The notes: generated by a model from the sequence alone, not told the origin. Counted from the first letter of the stretch, positions 23,360 to 35,975 are shown. The stretch is DNA of 62,963 bases from Podaxis mareebaensis (GCA_018524725.1 JAEUWP010000351.1:1-62963), one strand, 5' to 3'. Translations and numbers: made by a program.

Positions 23360-24331
23360 ATGGACACCCCCACTGCTAATTCTAAAAATCAGACAATTTC
23401 AGCAGAAATGCCAACTTCATTCTCAGTTTGTACAACTCCACAAGGCAACAAGTACCTGGTCCCTACTTTCCTGAAGGAGGTGACAGAACTTGCATTGCAA
23501 GCTGAGGCAATCAAGGGGTCTCTTGATGTTGACAATGCTCCCAGTGGTGTAAGTTCCTACCCATACATTTTTGTTCTCTCCCAGCTGTCCCACCCATATT
23601 TGTCACATTATGCTGGTGGTTTGCCCATTGCCAGTGGTCATTCTGAATTGTGTGCTGTGTTATGTGCTGGTTAAATGCCAGCCTGGGGGCACTTGGATTC
23701 TGGTTGAATCCAGCCTAAGTGGCAGTCATATCCCAGTTGAGTTAGAGTGACATTTCAGATGCCAGTTGAGTGCTGCCTCAAATGCCCAGTTGTGTCCCAG
23801 TTTAGTTTCGGATGCTGGATGAGTGCCATCTGGGTGCTGGTTTCAAGCCAGTGGCTTTAGTGCCCTCTTAAAAGTTTTCTTCCTTTATTCCATACTTATT
23901 GCCATGCATCCCACATCAGCCACAGTCCCAACAGGCCCTTCCTTTTAATCAAATTAATGCCAGTAAAATCATGGCACCAGTAGTGCCAGTCTGTACTTGC
24001 TCTTTGCCTATCATTTAGTCCATAATAACCTGCCTCATTTTAGGGCTTGACAGAGCATGAGCTCCTTGCTCTCCATACAGAAATTCAAGCACTGCAACAG
24101 TGGTATGGGTTGAGCTACAAGGATGCCTCCCATCACCTATATCATGCTGAGGTGCAGAAGCTCTGGGCAATTGAGAATGCAGCAAATTCCATCCTAGAGA
24201 TCCATCAACAAGCCAATACCTTTGCCAAAGAGGACATCATGAAAAAGATCCTTGACATTGACAACTGCACATCACAGAACATGGGTCAATCCTATGATCT
24301 GGAAGCTGATATTGATGTAGACCTTGCATAA
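23360..24331 (+). CDS. KDZ-A cargo gene 3 (small conserved protein, 158 aa, two exons)
   Basis: Exon 1 (23360-23548) encodes MDTPTANSKNQTISAEMPTS and ends SG at a perfect GTAAGT donor. Exon 2 (24044-24331, after TTTTAG) encodes GLTEHELLALHTEIQALQQW and GLSYKDASHHLYHAEVQKLW, ending DVDLA. Both exons join in frame with no stop, so this copy may still be intact. The intron of 495 nt is long for a fungus and full of TGCCAGT-like sequence. KDZ-B has a homologue at 51437-52319. The helical LxALxxxxGLSYKDAxHxLYxAE pattern recurs in agaricomycete hypothetical proteins as I recall them. Function unknown. Confidence 0.6.
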
Positions 24332-24654
24332 ATTGTACATTGAATTCCATTTATACTATCACTTCATTTCACTTAATGTTCAGTGTAATCTGAATGCTGG
24401 TCTTGCACTGGGTTTCATGCTAGTGTCTGCACCATGTGCCTGTGCCTGCACACTGTGCTGGCCCCCTTGCCAATGTGCTGGCTCACTGTGCAATGTGCTA
24501 GTGCCCAGGCACTGTGCCAGCCCCCTGTACAATGTGCCAGTGCCTGCATAATGTACTAGTGTAGTGCCAAAGTGGTGATGCCCATTGAGCTATAATGGTG
24601 CAATACTTTCTTATGATCTTTGCCCATTGCAAATTCCTACTTGGTATATCTCAG
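24332..24654. repeat. Subterminal repeat region of KDZ-A
   Basis: Degenerate direct repeats around GTGCCAGCCCC and CACTGTGCAATGTGCTAGTG units (about 24430-24570) lie between gene 3 and the right terminal repeat. No gene seen. Subterminal repeats are often transposase-binding sites; here that is inference. Confidence 0.45.
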
Positions 24655-24736
24655 TAGAGCCCCATTGTATGGCCAGTGGGCTGCCAGTCCTGTCTCACTC
24701 ATTATATTGTATGGCTTCACTGGAGTGAGTCACTTG
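24655..24736 (-). repeat. KDZ-A right terminal inverted repeat, inner part
   Basis: Inverted match to 4575-4655. The repeat is interrupted at 24737 by the Copia LTR and continues at 39636. Confidence 0.8.
24732..24736 (+). repeat. Copia target-site duplication, left (ACTTG)
   Basis: It pairs with ACTCA at 39636-39640. The two differ as TG against CA, consistent with one ancestral CG in the duplicated site. Confidence 0.65.
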
Positions 24737-25370
24737 TGTTGAGGAATGAATCAGCATAATGTGTACACCTGCCATTGGCAGTACATGCTGCATCCTCAAC
24801 AAATACACTCTGCATTGACAGAGCTTATATATTTTTAGAACACTTTATAGCTTTGTGCTATATTTATATTGATATGTTTCCATTAATACTGATATACACA
24901 TATGTAGACATATGGCTTGTGTTAGTATTACTCATATCCTCATGGACTATGACTTGTAGAAATGTTTCTTTGCTTCTTATGACTCCTGTAGCATATAGTA
25001 GAGTCATGTTCTTATCTTCTACATGCACATTACTCATGTTTTATGCATGTATGCCTTATGCTTTCTTACTCATGCATGTATTTTACCCTTGACCCAGTAT
25101 GAAAGCTCTACAGTATTTAAACCTTCATGTAGTAGCATACTTTCTTCACTGGAGTTTTACATTCCTTGTCTACTCAACTCCCAAGCCCTAAAGAGCTCAA
25201 TATTCCTCACTATCTCCAACTCGGTTTAATTTTCTCTGGTACTCCTCAGGATTTGCCCTTTACACATTTCAACAGTTTTACCCCAGTTCGACCAAGCTCA
25301 GATTGTGAGTAACTGGTTTACTCTCCACTGACACCATGCTTGTGTAGTAGCAACTGTTCTCCCCTTGTCA
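24737..25370 (+). repeat. Copia left LTR
   Basis: Begins TGTTGAGGAATGAATC and ends CCCCTTGTCA. By hand alignment it differs from the right LTR at 35 positions: 34 transitions, 1 transversion, no indel. A TATATATTTTT box near 24826 and TATTTAAA near 25114 are candidate promoter elements. Confidence 0.95.
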
Positions 25371-25547
25371 GGTTATGGGCCCCAAGACTCTCCTTCCGAG
25401 GATTCTCTCCTATTAATTTAGGATTGAGATAAAGATGTCTTAGGGATAAGCCTATTTTTTACCTTTATTGTTATCTGTATAAAAATGTTATACTAATATC
25501 CTGATTCATCATGCTTAGTCAATCACCTCACAGCCAATTTCTTTGAT
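25371..25547 (+). promoter_or_regulatory. Copia leader with presumed primer-binding site
   Basis: GGTTATGGGCCCC directly after the LTR is where a tRNA primer-binding site is expected. I cannot assign the tRNA. No ORF. Confidence 0.4.
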
Positions 25548-28500
25548 ATGTCAAATATGGCTTCAACTATTGCTACTTCTTCTCTCCCCAAACTTGAGGG
25601 TCCCTCCAATTATAAATTTTGGGCTTGTCACCTTCAAGGAGCACTTTCCTTGATTAGTGTTACCAGTTCCACAGAAACAGGCTGGTCCCTGACCAATGGA
25701 ACAACAACAGCTCCTGCCAATGATAACACAGCTAAAGAGGCACATCAGAACCAGATGGAGGCACAAGCCTTATCAATCATTGAAAACATGTTGCCTGATT
25801 CTATGCTGCTTCATGGCAAAATAGACCCTGAAACCTTATGGATACACCTCTGAACCCAGTTTGGAACATTGGGTCTAGCTAATGTATACAGTCTGTTCAC
25901 CAGAGCTCTGAAAAAGAGAATCACCAGCAAAAGGGATATTGCAGTCGATATTGCTGAAATGGCAACTCTCTTCACCCAGGTTGAGGAAGCAACTGCAGCC
26001 ATCCCTGAAGTTCTCAGAGCAATGGTTCTTCTTTCAGCTATTCCAGATAATTGGGATTCGGTCTGACAATCACTGTTGACCAACAATACTATGATCACAG
26101 CCTTAACTTGGCAAGTGGTCACAGATGCTTTAAATGCTGAATGGGCTCAGTGGAGTGGATGCAATAAAATGTCTGCTTTCACCTCAAATGCTCAATTTGC
26201 TGCTAAAGCTAAACTTCCCAATGACCAAGGCAGTCCTTCTGCCTGGAACAAATCTCATCCAGGTCCACCTTGGAGTCAATTTGTCCCTCAGCCTGTCAGC
26301 CAGGATAAAACCTCCAATGGTCCCAAGCCTCAAGGCCAACAAAGCAGTCAGCCTGGTCAATGGCAGACTGTTAAGCCAAAGAAGAAGAGGGCTCCCAAGA
26401 AGAAGTCCCCTAATGCCTCAGCCAAACCAGCTGATTCCATGGCAGGTTTTGCTGCACCTGCCCAACTAGCAGTGGCACCTCCACTTCCCCCTGCTGGTGC
26501 TGGTAAACCTTTTACAGGTCCCAATATACACCCTTTCAACCTCTTGGATCAGATCCAAAGGCCAGTGAATGCTCCTTGCATTCTGCCTCAGGCTCTGGTC
26601 CAGCAACGCCTAGCTGCTACAGTCCCACAGGATTGTCCCCTGCTTCCTTCCCTTTCTCAATGGGTACGGTCCCAAAATCCTGTCCCCATTGCCCCTACTT
26701 ACTCTTCTGCTTTGCAGGAGAAATGTAAGTTTGAGGAGTCTAAAATAGAGGCGAGTAACCTCTGTTTTGTTGCCCTTCTTGAGCAAGAAATAATGCATAT
26801 TGCACAGGAGGCACAAGAGACACTCAAGGCAATGAAGTGTCAATGAACTGATATGGCAACCAAATCACTGGATCAGATTTGGCAGGACATGGTGACCTGC
26901 ACTCAATGCTATCATGATATCAATTGTGCCCATAAGCTTCGTCATGCTCCTACTAAACGAAGCATTCTGGAACTGATTGAGGAAACTCTACTCCTCATGT
27001 TGCTCGAAGAAGCATCCAAGAAAGCTAACAACTTTGACAAAGACTTTCCTCCACTTCTGGAACAGTCTGGTCTTCTTCCACCAGGTCACCCAATTGAGGT
27101 AGGCACCTACTCTCAACATGTCCATATGGGTAAATGGACTAAGAATCCACCCAAGAAGACCTCGCCTTCCATGCAGCATGCTGAAAAACTGTATGATGTT
27201 GTTGAAGAAGCTCTTCATGAACATGAAGAAGAGAAGCAGAGGAAAGCACATGAACTTCACTTCAACAAGAAGCCAAAGGTTCAAGGGGAATGCTACATCC
27301 CTCATGTAAGTCGCTTCTATCAAGACTTAATGAACCAATTAATTCATTTTGGTGTAATTAAGGATACTTGTGAAGTCAACAAAAACATATGTGTTAATCC
27401 TATTGGACGATTATGTCTTATTCATTTCTTGGTCACCCAACAGGGTGAACAGAGCTCAAGGGCTCTTCAAGAAGCCCTTGCCATAATCAACAAGAACCCT
27501 GAAGGTTATCCCTCTGATCCTAAAGATCAGGAATACCTTTACTCAATAGGTTTAACAGAACATGAATGGGATGAAGCAATGGTGCCTTTGACCTTGTTGG
27601 TTGATGCTCTGCCAGTGCCACCTTCTTCTCCACATCTCCCTAGAGCATCTCACCCTAATGATGAGATAGATCTCATTGGGAGCAATGTCAAAGATTGCCC
27701 ACCTATGGTCAACAGCCCTCATCATCTCTCAGACATCAATTATGATGCCGATGATACAAGTGATGCTGACAGTGACTTCGAGAAGAAGGCTATGGGGTAT
27801 GTAATCCATATCTTATCACCATCATCAGAAGCTGATCACCTCCATACTCAGACCAGTCACAATGCTTCCTCTTGGGAAGAAGAAGGGCAAGCTCAGCAAG
27901 AAGTGCCACACCAAGGCCAAATGTTGCAAGGTTTAGAGGGTCACCCATGTAGGGCAGAAGGAGGAAGAGGAGATGAGCACCTACCATCATAGGAACGGAT
28001 ACTTAGGTGGCTCATAAATTTGGACAATGTTAATTTTTGCGATGGATCATGTACAGAATTTGTAGCGATGTGCACAAGCACATCTCACTTTAATGTAATT
28101 CATTCTGTGCATGAACCACCTAGTCCGAAATCCTCTAAGATCAATTATCTTGATGATGAAGGTATAATAAGAATGGATGAGTATAACACTACCTGGTTAT
28201 TAGATTCAGGAGCTTCTGGCCATTATATGCCATATATGGAAGACTTCATTGACTTCCAATATTACCCTGAACCAATAACCATATACACCGCTGGTGACCC
28301 TATGATATCACCAGGTCATGGAACAGTTTTAATTGAAACTGTTATTAATACAGATAACGGCACATGGATATTAAATCATTCATATCTATATCCAGTGCAC
28401 TACTTACAAGGTAGCAGAGATCAATTGTTATCAGTTGGTCAGCTCACCAAGGCTGGAGCAAAAATAGAAACCGCTGATACTTGCTCACACATCAACAACT

Positions 28501-29355
28501 CATTGAATGAGCCAATACTAGTTGCACAACCCATAATAGGTTGTTTGCCTACCCTTCATTATGTGAAGAGTAAAATTATTAAATCGCAAAGTGACATGCA
28601 CACGTTTGCAACTAATACAGTACCAGGGTATGACATCTTTCATAATAGGATGGGACACCCATCAGATCACATCCTCAAACACTTTGAGACAAATACAATC
28701 AGCTTTCCTCATGTAGATATCCCCAAAAATAGCATGAAACCATGTGAAGGTTGCGCTATGGGAAAAATGCATCAGAAAAGCTTTAACATAAACTTTGAGA
28801 GAGCACCAAGGCCTCTAGAAAGAATCCATTCAGATCTTTTAGAAATGCCTACAGTCAGTTACCAAAAATATAAATGGGTAATGACTATTTTAGATGACTT
28901 CTCCTCAAATGCTTGGGTTCATTTACTCCATAAAAAATCTGAAGTACCCACAGTAATGAAGAATTTCCTAACCTTAGTCAGTAAACATATCAGCAGGCCG
29001 GTGAAATTCTTACATACTGATCGAGGAGGAGAATACATCCAAGAAAGCCTACAAGCTCTCTTACACTCTCAAGGGATTATCCATGTGACTAGCGCCCCAC
29101 ATGCTCACCAACAAAATGGTAGAGTGGAATGCTTAAACTGCACCTTAATGGATAAAGCTGAAGCCATGTGGCATCATGCTTGTATTCCAAATGGGTGGTG
29201 GGAATTTGCAATTGATATAGCTTGTTATCTTTACAATCACACTCCTATGTCATGCTTAAATTGGAAAACCCCTCAAGAAGTTTTAATGGGTGTGAGACCT
29301 GAGGTTTCTAAGTTCAGAACCTTTGGATGTGGTGCTTACACATTCTTACCCAAAG
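25548..29355 (+). pseudogene. Copia gag-pol, part 1 (gag, protease, integrase)
   Basis: A single reading frame runs through the whole segment with stops at 25851 (TGA), 26064 (TGA), 26844 (TGA) and 27990 (TAG). The gag opens with LPKLEGPSNYKFWACHLQ, the usual start of Copia gag. The protease motif LLDSGASGHYMP is near 28199. The integrase has its H-H-C-C zinc site (FHNRMGHP ... CEGCAMGK) and catalytic residues in HSDLLEMP, HTDRGGEY and NGRVECLN. LINE copy 3 interrupts the frame after FLPK at 29355. The frame continues exactly at 36299. Confidence 0.95.
29338..29355 (+). repeat. Target-site duplication of LINE copy 3, left
   Basis: ACACATTCTTACCCAAAG, 18 bp, exactly repeated at 36281-36298. 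Confidence 0.97.
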
Positions 29356-29442
29356 GACCCCCTTTCTCAGTAACTACCACTACTGTCTCAGTGGTACAGT
29401 TATTCGTAGTACAAGGAATAAAGCAATCCGTTCTAATCCACT

Positions 29443-32067
29443 ATGAAAGACTCTAAGGACACTAGCGGTATCCTTGGAGGTCTCAAAAAAACTGCTAATT
29501 CCATCCACTCGGGTGTTACCCGCTGTCGTCGCTCAAGCACCAGTTTAGCGCCCAACCCGACTCTTCCTTGAGAGGCCTCAGTCCCTCTCTTCAACGACTT
29601 CCTAACTACTGAAGACTTCATTCGAAAACCCCCCTCCCCCTCACCTTCCATCGGAGCTAAACACTCTTATTCAACCAACCACTCCCTTTCAAACCACCTG
29701 GAGAAGAGCATGAAACTCTGGGAAGACGACGACGCTGCATCCGTTTCCTCAGCTGAAGAGAAAGGAGACGACTTTAACGACGAGGAATCCCAAGGCACCT
29801 CTACACCAAAGTCTATCACCCAATCCATTGAGCCGGCTCGAAGGATTGACCTTTCCCCAGAAATAGCTCCCTCTTCACACAGGGTGCTGTCCCCCGCTCA
29901 AGCCATTGCCGCTTCTCACGGTTTTGTCCCTCCAACCCCTGGAGCTGCCTGGGACGAATCTCAACCGTCAGATCCCCTTCCCTCTCTCCCTACATTTACT
30001 CCCGTCTCCCCCCCAACCATCACTCAACCTCAAGGCGAGGACCCTGCGTCCCGCGGGACGGATTGGTCAGCAACCCGATCCGCTCTTTGTGACATTTTTA
30101 GTGAAATTGATGTCACATCTACATCAGACCCCAAAGCGTTAAGTCTTATGATGGCGCTCCTCTCTTACTCTTCTAGTTGGTTATCCTCATGGGCCAACAA
30201 TGGAGGAGATTTTTCCATGTTCGATGGGACCTCATCTCTCATCGATGTTATACAAACTATAGCTCACTCAGAGCAACTTAGGAACAAACCAGTTCCCTTC
30301 AATGGTCTTAGCATTCGTCTATACGACGCTATTTCTATGCAATTTCCTCCATCCCACACTCTCTCCCCTACCCCTACACCCATGTCAACTGGGCATCGTC
30401 AAGAACGCTGGGCTGAAAAGGCACCGGCAGTGTCCTCCCCTTCCCCCAAAGACGCCACTGGGTTTCTCCAGGGCTCTTCCCCCACTCCCACCCCTGACAC
30501 CTCTGGGATACTCCAGGGCTCAGACTCGCAACTCGAAAGGGACACTGCTCGAGCAATCGCCCTCTCACGTCTCCCTCCTACTGATCCAAATAAACCAGGT
30601 GAGCCCTCAACTTCTATTGTTGACGCTGACATGCTCCCTCCCCCTCCCTCTCAATCTACTGCCCCTGCCGCTCCTGGTCCTTCCAACCAGGAAAAGGCCA
30701 ACCCTAACCCCAGTGGCTGGTCCATTGTTAACCGCCGTTGGGCGCCTCGCAAAACAGTAGCTGCCCCCACTCAGCGTAAGCCTATCGTGACGCCTGCCTT
30801 CCCCCCTAAGGAATCCCATCCTCTTCCTCCTTCCCGTTCCTCTTCCCGTTCCTCCACCCCTCCTCCCGTTAACAAGGCAACCAAACCCCAATACAGGTCT
30901 GGTGCGCCTTCCCCATCCACCCAGAGGTCATCATACTCCAAGGCGGCCTCCCAAACTCCTCTCAAAGTCGAAGAGCTTCAAAAATATGCTGCTCTTCAAA
31001 ATCAATTCCCTTTGATGTCACTGGTTGACATCATCAACTTCCTTCGCAACACGGGTGACATCAAATCCCCCGCCCCCAAGTCTCCTCCCTCCCCTCGCCC
31101 ATCAAACTCCCCCAAGGCCACTCAAGGCCCGTCACACAAAAACATCGTTGTTCCCTATAACAACGAATTCAAACCAATTATGCTCTCCTCACTTGACCTT
31201 GTGGTCAGGTGTTGCAACAACGCCCTTTACCAAAAGGGCTTTTTACTTAAAATCGAATCAGCCAAGTCTAACGATAGGACTCTCTGGCTGTCCACCAACC
31301 AGGTCGCTATGGATGAAGAACTCCTCATCATTAAAAAAGGAATCGCAGACTCTAACAGGTCTGCTTTCGCAACCCCGGAGATAAGAGACGCTGTCGTCCC
31401 GTCTCTCCCCATGTCCAAATCCTTTATCAAATTGACAAATCTTCCCTACTTCCGACCTGATGGCACCCCGCATACTTCTGATGACTTCAAGGAAGTCATC
31501 GAAAACTCCCCTTACCACGAGATAATCCAACATCTCGTTAGTAAACCCCGTTTCCATCGTGTCTCTCCCCACTCCGACTCCGCCCTCCTCTTTTTCGATC
31601 TCTGGGACTCACAATCGGCCACCAGAGCCAAATCCCTCATCAACCACACCCTCCTCTTTGAGAACAGGGTTTGCACCTTCTGAGGCACGACTATGCGCAC
31701 TGCCTCTCCTCTTTGCAATCGTTGCTGGAGGTGGGGCCACCCTACACATCTCTGCAGAGCTTGTAACCCTAGGTGTGCGATCTGTGGAGACCCCCATCAC
31801 ACAGACAACCATCGTCATGATGGCTTCTGCTGCCGCGGCAAACCTGGACCTAACCCTCGCCTACCTACCCCCGCTAACATCACGGAGTGTCCTCATGTGA
31901 CCTCCTTCCAGTGCCTATCATGTGAATCCAAGGACCATCACGTGAACTCGGACAAGTGTCCCTTCTTCTGCCACCGGTTTGACCGGGAGTGGATCCAAAA
32001 CAAACTCCGCGAAATCAAAGCAGAAAAGAACCGACGCGACTTCAATTCTGGTGCAGTTAATGTCTAA
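29443..32067 (+). pseudogene. LINE copy 3 ORF1 (gag-like, CCHC knuckles)
   Basis: Starts MKDSKDTSGILGG. It is one frame of 874 codons to TAA at 32065, with only two internal TGA codons. The first, at 29569, replaces the CGA (Arg) of copy 2 (LPREAS). The second, at 31681, lies between VCTF and MRTASPLCNRC and is shared with copy 2. After it come the zinc knuckles CNRCWRWGHPTHLC, CAICGDPHHTDNHR (the last Cys is replaced by Arg) and CLSCESKDHHVNSDKC. The large N-terminal part is Pro/Ser-rich. The ORF2 start ATG (32060) overlaps the ORF1 stop within ATGTCTAA. Confidence 0.9.
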
Positions 32068-35000
32068 AGGACCCCTTAACAGCACCGCATTCATCAATGA
32101 TTTCCCCATTCTCTTTTTTAACGTCCATCATTCTAAAGACACTGTCGAGGCGTTACTAAATGACCCTCAATTTAAGAACATTCTCGTTTTATGTATTCAA
32201 GAGCCCCCTTTCAGTATTATCCGAAACATCCCCTCGACCGAGAACTCTGAAGGAGTTCCCTATAAAGGCACGCCATATAACCCCAACTGGCGTATCTTCG
32301 TTTCAGATGAGGAACGACCTCGAACAGCCACTTTCATCCGCCGATCATGTGATGTACTCATGCCTACCTCCCACCCCAGCATAATAGCTTCTCCCGATTT
32401 CCAACTCATCTCTTTATCCTTCCCAAGGAAGATTTATTTTCTCAACTGTTATCTTGACCCTTCTGACGATTCTTCACTAACCTACCTCGAATCAAGAACC
32501 CACCTCTTCCCGAACAACTTAGTGTGTGTGGGAGGAGACTTTAACTCCCACTCCCCCGAGTGGGACCCCCACATTCATCATCATACAGCACGAGCCGACC
32601 TCGTCGTCGATATTATGAACTCCTCCAATCTTACTCTCTCTATGCCTTCAGTTTTTAAATATACTCATGTTCCTTTTGATGAATCCAAGCACCCGTCCGT
32701 CATTGATCTTATCTTCATGACAGACGATCCCTTCTGCCCAAGCCCTACCCACACCGTTCGTGACGACTGGCAAATCCGCTCTGACCACTGCCCTCTCCTC
32801 ACATCCCTTCCCATCCCTTCCCCTTTCCAACCCTTCATCGAAAAACTCACCATTCCGCGCGATTCCGAAGAAGAAGCCGCATTCCTATACTCGGTGGGCA
32901 TTCGCCTCCAAGCCATCCCAGCTCACTTCAACTCCAGTGACGATGTTACCTCTTACGCCAACACTATATCCCTCATCATCTCCCAAGAATGGCAAAACCA
33001 TGCCAAACTTGTTCGAATATGCGCCAAATCTAAACCCTGGTGGAATCATCAATGCTCGACTGCTTTACGAGCATTCCAAGCCCACAAGTCCAAATCTAAT
33101 TGGACTAAATTTCGTCGTAACACACGCCAGGCTAAACATGCATTTTTCGACAAGAAGATTAAAGATATAGCAGAAGAAAATCGTCGCCCTTGGGATCTCA
33201 TGTCCTGGGTCGGCAAGTGTAATCTCCCTCCATCCCAATCCATCACCTACAGGGGTAAAAGCTGCGACGAACTTGAGGACCTCTGGCACGTGCTGGATTC
33301 CTCTTACAATTCCGCCTCCAATCGACATGTAGACCTAAGCGCCATTGAGTCCTTTGACGCTCACCCGGAACGCCCATGGCTCCCCTTCTCTAGCGCTGAA
33401 CTCTTCGATGTGCTCAACCCTTGCGCTAACGCATCCGCCCCGGGCCCTGACCACCTATCATGGGCCCACATCAAACACCTTATGTCCGACGATATTTTTA
33501 GATCCAACTTCCTTCTCTTCGCATCCAAATGCGTTGAATTTTCCATGTGGCCGGAACATTTCAAACACTCCACTTCTGTCATTATTCCTAAGCCCAACAA
33601 ACCACATTACTCCACCCCAAAAATGTTTCAACCCATTGTTCTTCTCAACACTTTGGGTAAGTTGATCGAGAAAATGATTTCTGCTAGGATGCAATTCGAA
33701 GCGTCCCAGCATAACCTAGTTCACCCCCTCCAATTTGGAGGCATTATCCAGCGCTCCACTGAAGACGCTGGTGTCTATGTTACTCACCTTGTCCATACAG
33801 GCTGGAAACGCAAACTCAAGACTAGTGTCATCGCCTTCGACGTGGCACAATTCTTCCCTTCCACAAATCACTCTATCCTCATCTCCACCCTTCGTCGCCA
33901 AGGTTTCAATTCCAATCTTGTTTCGTTCTTCTCAGACTATTTAAAGAACCGCTTCACTACTTATTCTTGGAACAATCAGTTATCCCCAAAGTTTTCTGCT
34001 TCAGTTGGCGTTGGCCAAGGTTCAGCACTTTCCCCCATTCTCACCGCCCTCTCTCTTTCCCCTTTTATGTTCAAATTTTCCAACGATCCGCATTGTAAAA
34101 TAATTTCCTTTGTTGACGATGGACTTATTGTTGTTCAATCAGACTCCTTTACTACTAACTGCCGCCTTCTATCACAGGTCTACAAGAACTGTGAAGACTA
34201 CCTCAACTGCCTTGGCTTCATTCTCGAAAGAGACAAAACCGAGGCATTCCATTTCTCCAATCGACCCTCTCATGACCCCAATCCCCCCGTCATCATCGAT
34301 GACTCATTCACCATCAATCCCAAACCCTTCCTACGTTACCTAGGCTTCTGGTTCAACAGAAGTCTCTCCTTCAAAGAACACGTTCGCTTTTATTCGACTA
34401 AAGCGCTATCCACCGTTCGGTGCATGCGAATGCTTGGCAATTCCGTCCGCGGCCTCTCTCCCCTACATAAACAGCTTCTATATCGATCTTGTGTCGTCCC
34501 TATCGTGATCTATGGATTCCGCCTTTGGTTCAACCGTAACGCCAGATACTGCGGACTAATCAAGTCCCTACAACGCATGCAACGCCAAGCTGCCTTATGG
34601 ATTACTGGCGCATTCCGTACCACTCCCACTGGCGGGGTCGAGGCCATTGCTGGTCTTATCCCCATTCAACTCCATCTATTCAAACTAGCGAAACAATGTT
34701 CCCTCCGATTCCACACCCTCCCCTCCTCCCATCCCCTCAAACTCCTCACATGCGACGTCGATCCCCTAGACGTGCGCCATACCAAACAGTGCTCAACAGT
34801 GCTTGATTTTGTCTCAGACGCTCAACTGATCACAGATCGGTTCCAGCATCTTCACCCAAGAGCCAAACCTGGCCAGCGCCTGCTGGACCTGTTTAGCAAC
34901 CAAATTAAATTCATTGAGTGCCCTGACCCTTCGAAAGAAGGTGCCATGGCGCTTCACATTGCCAACGCTTCTCGTGCCCGAGATTCCGCCTTTTCCTCCC

Positions 35001-35975
35001 CTATATCTCTCCTCGTAGCTACAGATGGTTCTGTCCCCTCTAATTCCTCCCTCTCTGCCACTTCCGCTTTTTTAGTTTTCAACTCTTCTGAAACTGACAT
35101 TCTTTCTTCCTCCGTTCACCCTTGTGGTGAGGTTACTTCTTCTGATTCCGAATCTTATGCTCTCCGACTCAGTCTCTTTTCCTCTATCTCTCACTCTCAA
35201 TCTCTTAACTCATCTTCGATTGTTGTTTTCACAGACTCAATTGCTTTGGCAAAACTTTTATTTTCTTACAGACCCCAGTGCTCACCCGGACTCCATCGTG
35301 GTCGCTCCCCTTCTCCACTCCTGGCTTTCTTCCTCTCCCCTTAACCATATCCACTTCTGGTCCATTCCCTCATCCGCTAATTGGTCTATCCACCACAAGG
35401 CGCATACCCTCACAAAATCCCTTTGCCTTCCTAACCCGCGTAGTCAACCCATCCGCACCTCCCTCGGATTCGTTCGCAACCACTATACTCAAAAATGCCT
35501 GTCCATTTGGCAACAAAAAATGAACGATCCATCCTACCGTGGTCACAACTGGCTTTCCTTACTCAACCCTGCGGCACAACCCCTTCAGCCCAAATACGCC
35601 AAAGGCGGAACCTGGCTAAATTCACCTCTCAGAAAGAATGCCCAACTATGTGCGCGCTTCACGTGTTGCGTTACCAATCACGCGCCCATTGGCGCCTTTC
35701 AACAGCACTTCTTCCCCGGGCACCACATTACCTCTTGCCCCTGTGGCGAACCACTTGAGACTCATGATCATCTACTTGACGATTGCCCCCGTTTCCATTA
35801 CCCAGTAGGAGCACGCGATGGCTTCTACTGGGTCATACAATTCTTAGACCAAAACCCCACGGCATTTTCTTTCGCCGACCAGATTCAAGGACCCATCACC
35901 CTAGAGGAGTTTGCCACCCGCCGCCTCAACAGAAGAGAGCGACTTGCAAGAAACGGAGTACCTGATGTTCATTGA
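32060..35975 (+). pseudogene. LINE copy 3 ORF2 (endonuclease, RT, RNase H), one frameshift
   Basis: Starts MSKGPLNSTAF. The APE-type endonuclease shows CIQEPPF, GGDFNSHSPEWD (about 32530) and RSDHCPL (about 32776). Reverse transcriptase follows with FDVAQFFPS, GVGQGSALSP (about 34005) and FVDDGLI (34109), catalytic Asp pair intact. RNase H shows ATDGS, DSESYA and FTDS up to about 35260. A 2-nt deletion relative to copy 2 near 35275 shifts the frame. The remaining C-terminal part, including CPCGEPLETHDHLLDDC, continues in another frame to TGA at 35973. One lesion in 3.9 kb means the insertion is recent. Confidence 0.93.

Noticed and set aside
18105..24331. Search for a TET/JBP oxygenase gene, known to travel with some KDZ elements
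   Set aside because: I looked for the H-x-D...H and nearby Arg pattern in cargo genes 1-3 and saw none. The cargo here is something else.
24775..25092. Hydrophobic ORF in the Copia LTRs (also 39100-39357)
   Set aside because: It lies wholly in LTR sequence and differs between LTRs like non-coding DNA.
29906..31384. Several overlapping ORFs on both strands inside LINE copy 3 ORF1
   Set aside because: They are frame shadows of the Pro/Ser-rich ORF1. The real frame is supported by alignment to copy 2.
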